The position numbers and the translations under genes are program-made. A DNA stretch of 64,000 nucleotides from positions 153,205 through 217,204 of the forward strand of contig CAJJDN010000123.1 in the NCBI GenBank assembly GCA_905182985.1, written 5' to 3'. This DNA is from Paramecium sonneborni (taxonomy: Eukaryota > Ciliophora > Oligohymenophorea > Peniculida > Parameciidae). Shown here in pieces: positions 1 through 11,269 of the stretch (position 1 is its first letter; every line of letters starts with the position of its first letter). A model generated the notes under the pieces. That model was not told the DNA's origin. It ran no database searches and saw only the letters and a program-made list of their open reading frames with translations.

Positions 1-1
1 A

Positions 2-1362
2 TAAAAATAATCACATGAAGAAAAATAAACAGATATTTTGATATTCGATTATACTGTAGAAGGTTTGAAAAATAGTTTACATACAAGAGTTAAGATGCAT
101 TTAACTAATTTCTTAAATGCTAATGAAAGAGCTGTCTTTTATGAAAAATAAACAAATTCTATCTTATAATAAATCAATACTAAATTAGAAAAATAAAAAA
201 AAATTGTTTTTAAAAATGATCATGATTTAGAATCTTTGAGAATGGAAAATCATGAAATATATAATCGACTTAGATCTATTGAAGATATTTAAAAATAATT
301 AAAAGAAGAACTTGGTAAGGTTGGTAATAATAATAATTCTTAAATATAAAAGACTTAGAAATCTTCAAATGTAGATTTTTATATGGCTACAGTTGGAAAA
401 TAAAATGAAATTGAATCTCAATTAGAAACTATGAAAGATAGTTATAAAAAATATAAATTACAAATTAAACTCAATTTTAAATAGATTGAAAAATTAGAGG
501 CTGAAAATTCTAAATTAAACAAAAATAATAAAGAATTATTAAAATCAATATAAGGATTTCTACTGGAATTACTTAAAATTGGTCTGGATTGTAGAAAATA
601 AGGATTATGTTGGATTGTTAAGGCTGTATGGGATACAAATGAAAAATTATGTGATGATAATTTTCCTTCTTATTTAGACTCAAAAGGAAGAGAATTTCTT
701 ATTTAAAAAGCCAAAAAAATGGTTGAATTAAATGAATTATTTATAAGAGCTCATCAATTATTTGGAAGTTATCATGGAAAGCTAGAAAAATCTTAAGATA
801 ATTTAAATACTTCTATTTTATCAATATTATCTAAGAATCATTTTTCTTAAATTGATTCAGAAGATATTAAAAGAAAGACACTTAGAGATAGAAGAATGAA
901 ATCTAGTGGAGAAATCAATCTATTACTTAAAGGTTTAAATAAAGAAGAAAAATAAAGTATTTAAGGAACTCTCACATAGATTTTCTAAAGTAAGTAGACT
1001 TTGAATGACATAATTTATACAGAAGCACAAAAGAAGATATAAAAAATGTTTAAAACTGAAACTAGTATAATATTAGAATAATCATTTATTTCTGAAGATA
1101 AAGAGAAATTAATAAGAGAATATTAATAAATTTAAAAAGATATTGAAACAAAAGAGATTATGTTTAAGAAATTTGAAGATTGTGAATTATAGAGAATTGT
1201 TAAAGAAATCGAATACAAAAAGTATTTACAAAGGTAATATTAAAGTATTATAATTTAAGATTTTCGGTAGAACCCTTATAAGTATTGTCTGCATTATTTG
1301 GCTATGTGAAAGCAGAAAGAGAATTAATAAAATAAGGTATGATGCATATATCAAATAATTGA
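2..1362 (+). CDS. Coiled-coil protein, 5' end outside window
   Basis: The frame is open from the left edge, so the start codon is missing. At least 444 residues are visible. One intron of 26 nt lies at 1234-1259 (GTAATA...TTTAAG). With it removed the exon lengths sum to a multiple of three, and the frame ends at TGA 1360-1362; without it the frame stops early at 1307. The N-terminal 180 or so residues are Lys/Glu/Gln-rich and predicted coiled coil. A more hydrophobic middle part with two Cys and two Trp (around GLCWIVKAVW) follows, then more coiled coil. I do not recognise the family; a cytoskeletal or ciliary structural role would be a guess. The gene converges on the CHAT/NB-ARC gene with only 16 bp between the two stop codons. 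Confidence 0.75.
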
Positions 1363-1378
1363 GTTTTTTTGAAAATGA

Positions 1379-4300
1379 TCATTAAATTTTGCTTGTTTTT
1401 TTTTGACAAGGCATCATTTATAATTAAACATTCTTCTTTACACCTGTTTTTTATTATTACTAATATTGTTATTAATATTTCTATTATTATTGTTATAATG
1501 ATGTAATTGTTGGATCCTCCTCTTATTACACATTTTCTTATATTTCATTTAATTATTTGTAGACAGGAGCTTTCTATACTTTATTGAATCTTTTTAGAGT
1601 AGCTGTACTACTACTTGAACTAGTTGGTTTAGCAATAATACCTGTATTAGGTTTAATTTCAATATCATCAACTTTTTTTTTTTTATAATTAGTAATTGGA
1701 TTTTATTCAACAACTCTCAAAATACTCATAATATCTTTTTATTTTGAATCTTCAACTGTAGCAATTTCCATAAATATTGATAATGTATCACCTAACCATC
1801 TTAATATGAAAACTCCTCCTTTATGTTTTTTTTATATAAGATTATCTACTTTAATCCCTTTCTTAAATTCTTGCTTTAAATTTTCAATAAGCATCTTTTC
1901 TTATTAAATATGTTTGGCTCTATCATTTTTAAGACTTGAAATTTTATTTTTAACTAAAAGTAACCATCTATTTAAGAAATGTTTTCCAAAATCATGATTT
2001 AATTAATCATAAAACTACAAAGCATTTTCAAAGTTAACTTTAGCCTATAATAAACTACGCTCTTATAATGAAATATAACCACTAGCAGCTTCACAACAAG
2101 CAACTCCTAAAGTACATCCTTTTTTTATGAACATTTCCTTTGCTTATTTAAAAGCTTATTAAGATTTTTTGGGCTCCTTAAGCATATAATATATACATGC
2201 TTTTGTTTTAATAATATTGGCAGTAAATAGAATATCTCCATAAAAATATTAATAAGCCCAATTTATAAATTTTAGACATTCATTATATCTTCTCTGAAGT
2301 AATAATATTTAACAATAATAGAGAATTAGCTTTTATATTTTGTCTTTTTTATTTGGTAATTAAGTAGAAGATGCTGACTCCTCTTTGGCTTTACCAGATT
2401 TTGCCCTATCACCCATTTTTGGAATGAATTATCTTTTTGACAAAGGTTGATGTAGTTTTTCATCTTCTTCATAATTTTTCTTTTTCATCTCTTAAGTAAT
2501 AGGTTTAAGTTATTAATCAAGAAATGTAACTCTTTATGTTAATGGATTAGGATTTGGTGATGATTTTACAAATTTTGGATCTATTACTTTCTATACTTAA
2601 ACTTAATCACTTTGAACATTAGCTTAAATATTTTATGACTATTGGTTTTAACATTCTTAGGGATTGCTAGAATCATCAATATTTTCAGGCTTAACATTGT
2701 TAGAATTAATTTTAAAAATCTTCGACTCAACATAATTTATGCTCATTCCATTATCTGAATAATCTTTATTTGATTATAATTCATCTTCTTCTTCACTAAT
2801 TGTAACACCAACTTTTGCAATAGAAAAAGATTTTCTTTTAGGTCCATTAGTCATATAGTCATCTGAGATTTGATCATATTTAAAGCTAGATATAACAGAG
2901 CCAGTGAAACCTACTTTAGAACTAAGATGAGATTTTTAACTATTATTTTCGTATTTCTTTTGCATCATTTCTAAATTTTCTTTGGTAAGTGGTAAGTTAA
3001 AGGATTCATCTTCATTTTCATCATCTTTTTTTTCTTATTTTTATGGTTCTATTTCGAATTAACCATTAGAGATGATTTCAAATTCTCTAAAAATAGCACT
3101 CTTTATATTTTATTCAATGGCTAAAAAATCTTCATTTGGTTAATTATTAATATCATGAGCTTGAGTACCTATTTGAGTATAATAAATTTATGACTTTTTT
3201 AATAATAATTTGACAATATTATGATGATAAACTCTTTTCCATTTAGCATCTAATTTACTCTCAGCAAATTTAGCAGTAAAATTATATAAACAATAATGGG
3301 TTTTAGTATTTTTTTTTGTTTATAATAATAAAGAGCTTTTGATTAATTAAGCAGCCAGTTTTTCCCATCCTGGTCCCCAAACATCATTTAATTCATCATT
3401 ATAAATTCCACAAGGAAGTAATCCTAACATACCAAAAAATATAGCAGCTTTTTCATATCTTTCATCTAAATTAGCCCAACTTAAATTTAATGATACTCTT
3501 AATGATCTTCTTTCCTCTTCTGTTACTCTACTTGATATAGGTAAATCCATCAATTATTTATAAGATAATTGTTGATATAATTCTTTTAAAGTATAATTCT
3601 CCAACAGTCCAGAAGATAGTATTATTCCTTAAGGATGACCATCTAAGATTTGAAATAAAGCATGATTAGAAAATTTCTAAATTAATAATTTATCATTCCA
3701 AGTATATTTATTTAAAAGATCATTACAACCTAATAATTCTTCAACTTCTTAAATAGTAATTTCTCGTGAGGATGAATTAATAAACAATTAAGCACTTTCT
3801 TCTGAAGGTAATCCTTCAATTTTTATAACTCTTCCTTATTGAAGTATTTCACTTCTATTGGTAATACATAGATGACATTTACAATTTGCCAATATTAATT
3901 CCAAAAAATCAACAAAAACATCACGATCATTAGAATGCATAATTAGATCACAATTATCAAGAATAAGGAGAAATTCTTGATTTTTAATAGTTTATATAAT
4001 TTAAGTAACCATTAATTATTTGATTTCATAATTACTTTATAATGCTAAATTTGGCATAAATATTTGAGCAAATCTACTAGCTACACTATCAAAACTATCA
4101 CATTAGTTTAATTAGATGTATACAACTCCATTTTTGAATATATTTCTTTAAGCTATATAAATACTAATTTCCTTAATTAAAGCACTTTTGCCAATACCTA
4201 ATACTCCTTTGATATTAATTAATTAATTTTAAATGATCTTATCAATAACTTCTTACATTTATTAAGATCTACCTGTAAAATTTGGTACTACAGATGGAAG

Positions 4301-5530
4301 ATTGTTTTAATTTTAATGAGGTGTAAGATCTTTAAATTCTCCTTATCTAAGTAACCAAGTAGAACATTAATGATGAGATTTAGTAAGCAAAAGAAATTTA
4401 TTTTCTTCAGCATATGGAAATCTACCTTCAACTTTAACTTAATTTTTAGCAGCCAAAAAAGCCTAACAAACAGTTTATTATCCTTTGATTAGTCCATGAT
4501 AAAATGATCTAGCAAAAACACAACATGCTTCATCCATAACTTATTCTTTTGTATGTACACATATTACATGTTCAGCTCCAGCTTAATGAAACACTTCTCC
4601 TATTAATTTTGAATGACAACTTGCTACAAACACAAATAAAATTGGACATTTTAATTTTTATAAGCATAATAAAATTTGATTTGCTGAAACTAATTATGCT
4701 ACTCCATGTAATTACTCAAATAATAGATATGATTATTAATTTGATTCCATATAAATACCATGACCTGCATAATGTAATGCTTTTGGGTTCAAATCTAAGG
4801 CTTCTCCAAATCTATCCATTCTTGCTGGAATTGCCATAAATTTTATTTCTGCTTTAACATCTATGAATACTTCTTTTATTGAATTTAACTCTTTATTTAT
4901 TTCTAATTTTTACAGCACTTTCTTTGTTGAATTATTAGTAATTTGCAATAGAGGTTATGAGTATAAAAATAAAAAATCAATCTGGGTCTGCTTTGTAGGA
5001 GATAGAGAAGATTTCATTGGAATTAATGACATTAAAAAGGTTCTTAAAGGGTCACTAGATGTAGTGTCTGTAATTGTTGTCATTGTATCAGAGGAACATT
5101 CTGATGTTTTCGGTTTAAGTAATTATTCAAAATCATACTCTAATGCACTCTCAAATTCTTCTTTGAGGTTTGGACTAAATTTATCTATCATCTAATAGGT
5201 TTTAGAGAACAACTATTTTTAAACATTGTTCGGCTTTGTTTATGAATCAATTGTAATATTTGATACCACCTCTTGTTCAATAAATTAATCCAAATCTGGC
5301 AATGGTTCATCGAAGAACAGATCGTTCACAAAATCATTCGGTTTATTCGCTATGAAATCGATATCTTATTAGCTTTTGCTAATTTGTGGAACGTCAACTT
5401 TATTGTGTGGAATCATAGTTGTATTATTTCTTTTTGGTTCTTATTGCTGTATAACAAAGTTTCCAATTTTAATTTCTCCTTAATCTTTCATCAAGTTTTG
5501 GAGCATTTTCATTAATGCTTCTTAGTCCAT
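1379..5530 (-). CDS. CHAT protease-NB-ARC (STAND) protein with TPR-like C-terminus
   Basis: Intronless frame of 1,383 residues (4,152 nt) from ATG 5530 to TGA 1379. Residues 1-150 are low complexity. Residues about 170-420 look like a CHAT (caspase-HetF-associated with TPRs) peptidase: the catalytic pair appears as ALHYAGHG (His257) and FVASCHS (Cys305), each after a hydrophobic strand. An NB-ARC-type ATPase follows, with P-loop GVLGIGKSALI (Lys448), Walker B FLLILDNCD (Asp525) and the winged-helix part around LRVSLNLSWANLDER. An acidic/Gln-rich linker leads to helical TPR-like repeats at about 1050-1180. Family knowledge: STAND NTPases oligomerise on a trigger and activate an attached effector; CHAT domains are caspase-clan proteases. 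Inference: a ligand-triggered protease of NLR-like design. The trigger and the substrate cannot be seen. Confidence 0.85.
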
Positions 5531-5572
5531 TTATTAGTAAATATAAATAAAAAAAAGATTTAATTTACATCT
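5531..5572. promoter_or_regulatory. 42-bp shared divergent promoter gap
   Basis: Start codons of the CHAT/NB-ARC gene (minus) and the next gene (plus) are separated by 42 bp of almost pure A/T. All upstream initiation signals of both genes must lie here or inside the coding regions. No specific motif is recognised. Confidence 0.4.
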
Positions 5573-6631
5573 ATGGTTCGACTAGAGAAACTGGTTTATG
5601 AACAATTAGTGAATATTCGTGCTCTTAATAGACAAAGAATAATTGGATCTCCAAGAAAATGGTATTCTGAACCACGTACTCCTGCATTGACACTTTCAGC
5701 AATGAAATTATTTACTTAAGGATTGACTGGTCAAATCTATAAAATGGTTGAGCCATTATTTGCTAGGTATAGAGTATTTTGATAGTCTAAGATTTTTTTA
5801 CCGATGGATGAGAAACATTGGTTTAGATAGAGGATTAGCTTTAGAAGATTTACTTCTATTTTAAGATAGAGAATTAAGAAGAGATCCCCTTTTTGAACAT
5901 ATTTAAAGAGAAGGATTCCATCCTTACACTTGGATTATGTTCAATAAAAGAAGAGCAAGATATTCAAAAGTAGAAAGAGGTGTAAGAGGATCTACAGCTC
6001 CAGAATGGTTATAATCAGAAGCCAGAGAACGAACATTAGCTGATAGCGTTTAAAATATATATGAATGGGATAATTATGTTTATCAAAACTACATGAGTGA
6101 TATGACACCAACTGCTAGAGGAACTATTCTCTAAAAAGTATTACCACTTGAATGGTTCTTATTTTTTGGACTTCTCAGAGTTGATACTTGGGATAGATAC
6201 TTTTATAATGAAGTCATGTATAAAGGTCTTGAATACTCTAAGGAAGAGTTAGCTAATATTCCTAAACCATTCAAAGCACAATTAAGTACTTATACATTTA
6301 TTCATATTTTTTATAGCTACAGAGGAAGGTAGAAGATAATTTGAAATTAATGTTAATAGGTTCATTGAACTCTATCCTGGAGCTATTGTTAAAGAAGGGT
6401 ACAAAAAACAAATTTCATATTTTTAGTGATAAATTCGATTTCTAAAGATTTTATGCTCTTGAAGCTATCAATAACAATAGAGACTTAAGCAAATTTGATT
6501 CATCCCTGATTTCTCAACTTAAATCTGAACTTACATAATCAGTTGAAAAGAAATCAGCTACCAAAGTCAAGAAAGTTAAACCAACCTTCCCCAGTTGGTT
6601 AAATTCTGATGGAAAAGGACTCTTAGCATGA
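5573..6631 (+). CDS. Conserved protein of unknown function, possibly mitochondrial
   Basis: Three introns, 5767-5791 (25 nt), 6286-6316 (31 nt) and 6399-6426 (28 nt), give 975 coding nt and 324 residues. Every junction keeps the frame, and the unspliced frame stops early. The protein is rich in Arg, Trp, Tyr and Phe (for example RFFYRWMRNIGLDRG and EWFLFFGLLRVDTWDRYFY). It ends in a Lys-rich tail followed by PTFPSWLNSDGKGLLA. The basic N-terminus and aromatic, Arg-rich composition resemble ciliate-specific mitochondrial complex or mitoribosome subunits, but I cannot assign a family, so this is only a suggestion. The coding sequence is less AT-rich than its neighbours, as in well-expressed genes. 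Confidence 0.75.
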
Positions 6632-6756
6632 TAATTATGCATACATTCAATATATATTTATTATTATTCATCTATTTACTCATTATTATAATCTATAATT
6701 ATATTATTTTATGAATTTATTGATTCCCATTTATTTTAGATGTTATAATTATTTTT

Positions 6757-7841
6757 ATGAAGTCTTTTATTTAATCCTTTCTATTTTTAATTTTTACCTC
6801 ACCTTCCTATTCTTCTTGTTTTAATACTGTCTCATGTCAAAATGAACAATCAAATCAGTATTAACAATTTGTTATACTCTAAATGATGAAATGCTATTAT
6901 CAAATGCACAACAAATCACTTCATCAAGATATTTAATCCTTAGAAGATAATGATTGGTATCTTAGCTATATGTATTTAGGATGATATTTACCATGTTTTC
7001 AAATCAATTCAATCTACTTTGTAATTATCATAATATACTCAATAATATTCATCAAATAACCAATTCCATTAATATTATTAAATAATAACAATTTATTGAC
7101 GAAGAACTATCTAAGCTATTAAATTAAAACTTTTAGAAGATGGATTAATATAGTATTAATTTCACTAGTGCCATTGAAGTCTTTTAAAATTCTCTCAAAA
7201 ATGAAAAAGTTAATTTTATCAATTAATTCTAGGATAGATTAGATAAATATTATAATATTTCAAATCATCTCAAATTTATTTAAAATCAAACTGAATACAA
7301 TTAGACTACTTCATTTGGGAATCTCAACTATTTATTACAATTAACAGCCAGTCTCCAAATCATACCTGAGAATTAAATTTTAGATTCTCTTAAATTTTAC
7401 CTTATATCTTCTTTTGCTCTTTACTTGATAACAAGAAATAATCATTTGAAATTAAGGTTAATCCTTCTTTAAACAAGTATTCTATTTCTTTTTGAATGCA
7501 TCTTATAGAATTTTTTATCATAAATTCTTCTAAAATACATTAGGTTATTATTTAACTTGTTTCTATAGGTACTTTGCAATGTTGGTTATCTAATATTCCA
7601 TAATCAAATAATTTACAATAAGTTCAAAGGAGGAAAATTAAATAAATGCAGTCATTACTTAAATAAAGAAGAAATACAAACTAGAATGAATAATAATCAA
7701 ATTTATTATAAATAATAAAAATGTAAACATAAATTGATGGAGTTATCTTAATACTGTATTGAATGCTAGCTCACTTTAATAGATATTAAATAATATATAA
7801 TAATATAAAATAAATTTATTATTAAAGTTAAATCAGACTGA
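6757..7841 (+). CDS. Candidate KAR5/GEX1/Brambleberry-type nuclear fusion protein
   Basis: One 23-nt intron (6957-6979) gives 353 residues. Residues 1-20 form a signal peptide. A short Cys-containing region follows (Cys21, 27, 46, 81), with the spacing C...EQ..Y..(F/L)....MM.C...M...S and then a segment DNDWMIFTMFSNQFNLLC. Next come coiled coil, two or three membrane segments near residues 210-290 (SLKFYLISSFALYLIT, LLLQTSILFLFECIL) and a tail with four Cys. Family knowledge: KAR5/GEX1/Brambleberry proteins have a signal peptide, a lumenal Cys-rich domain ending in a helix that carries a final Cys, coiled coil and C-terminal membrane spans. They act in nuclear-envelope fusion at karyogamy. 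The layout matches, but identity is too low to be sure by eye. An unrelated ER or secretory membrane protein is the main alternative. Confidence 0.5.
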
Positions 7842-7902
7842 AAAATCAGCTAAAAACAAATTCAAAATAAAATGCAACTAAAAATGAAGTTTAATATATA
7901 AA

Positions 7903-8969
7903 ATGAATAGAAAATAAACTTTCATTGAGCAAGAAGAAATATATGAATATCATTCAGTTTCACCCTATAGAAATAACAATTATTAATAATACACTCCAAG
8001 AAGAGGATTTTAATTAGGTTAAATATGGAGTTCATCTTAATATCTTTAATCAAGTGCAAAGTAGTAGAGATCTATCTTTACAAGACAGAGTCAATAAGTT
8101 TACCACAATTCTTCAAAATAAACAAAGACAAATGGCTAGGTACCTGCATTTGATGATTTGCTTGATTAAAAAGAATATAGTTTTAAACAGTAGAAAGTAT
8201 TGCCAACTTTTGGGACATTTAATTAAGTTCAACAAGTAAATATTTGATTGACATTTAACATAGAAGGGAGAGGATGATGAGAACTTTTACAATTAATTGG
8301 GAAACATTTAATAATAGATGATTGCATTAGATTAGACAATGGAGAAATTGGAATCAAAGATGTAAGATATAAAAATTTAGTAATTGAACTTTTTGAATAC
8401 TAATAATAACACTAATACATCTGGAGTAGAACAGGAAGGTTAAGAGAAATAGTAATAAAAATACTATTAAAATAATAACAGTAATTAATGGAAGGTGTTT
8501 AATTTGAAGAAAGATATATAGGAGGAATAAGTTGGTATAAATAATGATTAATCATTAGTTGAATTGGGGAAGCCTGATGATTTTGAGAAACTTTAGATAG
8601 TATATATATAATAAAACATAAATGGAATGGTGGGAAGATTGAGTCATTTATTATAGAATTAACCATAATAGAAGTTGAGTTTTAGGAATACTGAGATTGA
8701 TGAAGGAGGAGAGATATGTTTTACATTCAATAAAAACTTGAATAGATTTACTAAGATTTATAAATGCAAATTCTGTCCTTTGAATTTTTAGAAGGCATGT
8801 TCTTTGGGGTAAAGAATAATTTTATTTTAGGGGTCATATATCACGATCACATAAGGAGGAATCTTAGTAAAGTAAGAAGGAAGCTTAACCGATAAAGAAG
8901 ACTAGCATTTAGAAATAAAAAAAGGCATATCTATAAAAATCAATAGGTATGTAACTAATGCGTTAATGA
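7903..8969 (+). CDS. C2H2 zinc-finger protein
   Basis: Introns at 8236-8263 (28 nt) and 8809-8830 (22 nt) give 1,017 nt and 338 residues. The second intron splits the zinc finger: only after its removal does the classical pattern C279-x2-C282-x12-H295-x4-H300 appear (YKCKFCPLNF then SLGGHISRSH), which is strong support for the model. The N-terminal two thirds are Gln/Asn-rich low complexity. The tail is basic (Lys/Gln). A single C2H2 finger followed by a basic tail suggests a DNA- or RNA-binding protein, but the target cannot be predicted. The gene converges on the trichocyst gene with 64 bp between stop codons. Confidence 0.75.
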
Positions 8970-9033
8970 AATGGATATTATATATAAATGGAATATTAAT
9001 AAAAATTGAATATATGCAATTTTAATGTATTAA

Positions 9034-10182
9034 TCATTCAGATAGCTTTTGGTTGATATATTCAATTAATCTATCTACGATATCAATTTCAGTTTATCTA
9101 ATGAAATATTAGGAATATATTAAATACCTACTAACTTTTTAGTTGCTGTATTCTTAATCTTCTAATTCATTGATTCTAGTGGCATCTTATATGTTTAATT
9201 ATGTGACTTCAACAATGGCATTAGATATATTAATTAATCCATCTAATTCATTCAATCTAGATTAAATTTCTTTGAGTCTATTATTGGCAGTAGCTAATGA
9301 GACTTGAAGGGTTTATTTTTCATTTCTTAAATCATCTGTTAATCTAGTGAGATTTTCAACTTGAGTTTTATGATTAGCTTCTAATTAATCTTATCCTTCT
9401 TATAAAGCAGTGATTAATCTAGCAACTAAACTCAAAACATTATTTAAAGTTTCTGGATTTACTTTAGTTGTCATTTCAGCCAAACCTTCTATTATTGGTT
9501 AGAAAAGAGTGAGTGAACTCTTTTTTGTATGAGCTTCAAGAATTTCTTTTATTTTTTAGAAGTTCTCTTTAGTTTATAAAAGATTACTCTTTGTGTCTTA
9601 TCTAATAATAATAATGATAAATCAATACGTTAATTGTATTAGAGATGCACCTTCACCTCTCAAATTCATTAATAATCTTTAAGCTTCTTTACATGCTAAG
9701 GTGGCATCACTATAATCAGAATATTTGGTAGCAAAATCTGTATTTTCTGAATCGAGTCTAGATTAAGCATCAGAACTTCCTCTTCCATTTCTATCAAGAG
9801 CTGCTTAATCTTCTTAAACTCTTGTTTAAAGTGTAGACAATTCATTATTAAGACTTTATTACTCTTATCTTTAATTATCAAGATCTTATTAGGCTTGTTC
9901 AAGTGTGGCTTACAATTTGGCAAGGTCAACTTGAGATCTTCTTGTAAATGTGCCATTTTCTTAATCTTATAATTATGTAAGTGCAATTAATTCATCTTTT
10001 ATTTGTTAGAGAAGTTATTTAAGCTCATTTAGTGATCCACCAGTTTTCATATTTACACTCACCAAGTTAATCATAGACGATCCAAAAGGATGATCGGCAT
10101 AGTTCTACAATCTCTAAGTTAGGTCTCCAACTGTTGAAGCTGTTGCCAGAGCTATGACTAAAAGAAGCAATGCTGATTTCAT
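9034..10182 (-). CDS. Trichocyst matrix protein precursor
   Basis: A signal peptide (MKSALLLLVIALATAS) is followed by a low-Cys, helical, Gln/Asp/Leu-rich protein with long heptad stretches. This is the layout of Paramecium trichocyst matrix proteins, which are cleaved and crystallise in the extrusive dense-core organelle. An intron at 9602-9628 (27 nt) restores the frame, giving 373 residues to TGA 9034-9036. A further GT...AG segment of 30 nt near the 3' end (about 9078-9107) could also be spliced in frame. Removing it joins KVSR to QTEIDIVDRLIEYI, which looks like a better family C-terminus and would give 363 residues. Length fits known precursors. The gene is divergent from the dephospho-CoA kinase gene, with a 34-bp gap. 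Confidence 0.8.
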
Positions 10183-10216
10183 AATATATTAATAAAAACA
10201 AAAAACGAATATCTTT
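10183..10216. promoter_or_regulatory. 34-bp shared divergent promoter gap
   Basis: A/T-only spacer between the start codons of the trichocyst matrix gene (minus) and the dephospho-CoA kinase gene (plus). No specific box is recognised. A strongly expressed secretory gene and a housekeeping gene appear to share this tiny intergenic region. Confidence 0.35.
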
Positions 10217-11228
10217 ATGGAATAATTAAATAGTGAAGAATAAGTTATTATTGAAGAAATTATTCAATCATAACACTCAGAACACACTGAAATACATATC
10301 ATTGAATATATATGTTACCCATTCTACTTAGGCTTGCTCTGTCTATTGTGTATCCTTATCAACTTAAATAAGCGTAAATTTAGAAGAAGGTATTAATCTT
10401 ATTCCTAAATTCAAGATATCGAGTTGATGAGATATTCCTTTTTATAGCTGTATATTTATTCAATGTTTTGATAACATGGAATTTTTTTGATTTTTTCGAT
10501 AAAATAGTTAGATTCATTATCACTCTCATCATAATATTTGGCATTCAACATTATATTGGAAGAGTTTAAATTGTAGGAATCACTGGAGGAATAGGTTGCG
10601 GTAAATCCACTATATCCAAATATTTCAATGAATTCCTTAAAGTTTAAGTAATTGATTGTGATCAAATTGCCAGAGATATTGTTGAGCCAGGAAAACCCGC
10701 TTATAAACTTATAGTTCAGAGATTCGGACTTTCAATCCTTGCAGGTAATCAAGATGGACAGCCAATTGATAGATAGAAGTTAGCAGACCTTGGTAACGAG
10801 TATTGATTAGCATTTTCAGTATTTTAAGATCACCAAAAAAGGAAATAATTATAAGCCATTACCAACAAATACATTTTTAAAGAAATAGCTAAATCCATAT
10901 GGAAAATTTGTTTCGTTTAGAAAGATCAATATGTTGTCATTGATGCTCCACTATTATTTGAAAGTAAAGTTTTAGAGTATTTCTGCTTCCCCATTATTAC
11001 TGTGGTAGTGACAAGCTAAGAAGAAATAATCAAAAGGCAAGTAATTATCTCTATACTAGAGTTAAAGAGAGAAGTGGATTTAGTGAAGAGTAAATTTTAC
11101 AAAGAATTGAATCCTAGATGAAAGCAGAGATAAAAATCAAGAAATCTGACATTGTAATTACAAATGATAAATCTGAAAAAGCATTATTAAGATAAGTATA
11201 AGAAAAAGTATTTGAGTATTTAATATGA
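10217..11228 (+). CDS. Dephospho-CoA kinase with N-terminal membrane segments
   Basis: Catalyses the last step of CoA synthesis (ATP-dependent 3'-phosphorylation of dephospho-CoA). The kinase part begins at about residue 108 with IVGITGGIGCGKST (P-loop). VIDCDQIARDIVEPG, VVIDAPLLFES and a C-terminal GFSEEQILQRIESQ...SDIVITND stretch follow, all in DPCK order. Residues 1-105 precede it and contain three hydrophobic stretches (about 34-50, 61-75, 85-103), suggesting membrane attachment. Introns: 10390-10415 (26 nt), 10793-10819 (27 nt) and 11037-11059 (23 nt). The last fits only as a GC-AG intron. With all three removed the coding length is 936 nt and 311 residues. Confidence 0.85.
11037..11059 (+). 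other. Probable GC-AG intron in dephospho-CoA kinase gene
   Basis: A 23-nt segment beginning GCAAGT after AG and ending TACTAG. Excising it joins EEIIKR to VKERSGFSEEQ in the frame and spacing expected of dephospho-CoA kinases. The overlapping GT donor three bases downstream (11041) leaves the wrong frame with either nearby AG acceptor. AG|GCAAGT is the classical consensus of GC-AG introns. Confidence 0.6.
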
Positions 11229-11269
11229 ATTCTAAATAATAATTGATAAATATAAAAATACTAATAAAT

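Noticed and set aside
4549..4839. Plus-strand frames of 80-110 codons inside 4549-5515.
   Set aside because: They lie antisense to the CHAT/NB-ARC gene, have no motif or signal, and depend on the minus-strand codon pattern.
9078..9107. A second intron in the trichocyst matrix gene.
   Set aside because: Plausible (30 nt, GTA...TAG) but a multiple of three without TGA, so the frame cannot decide. Noted in the gene entry rather than fixed in the model.
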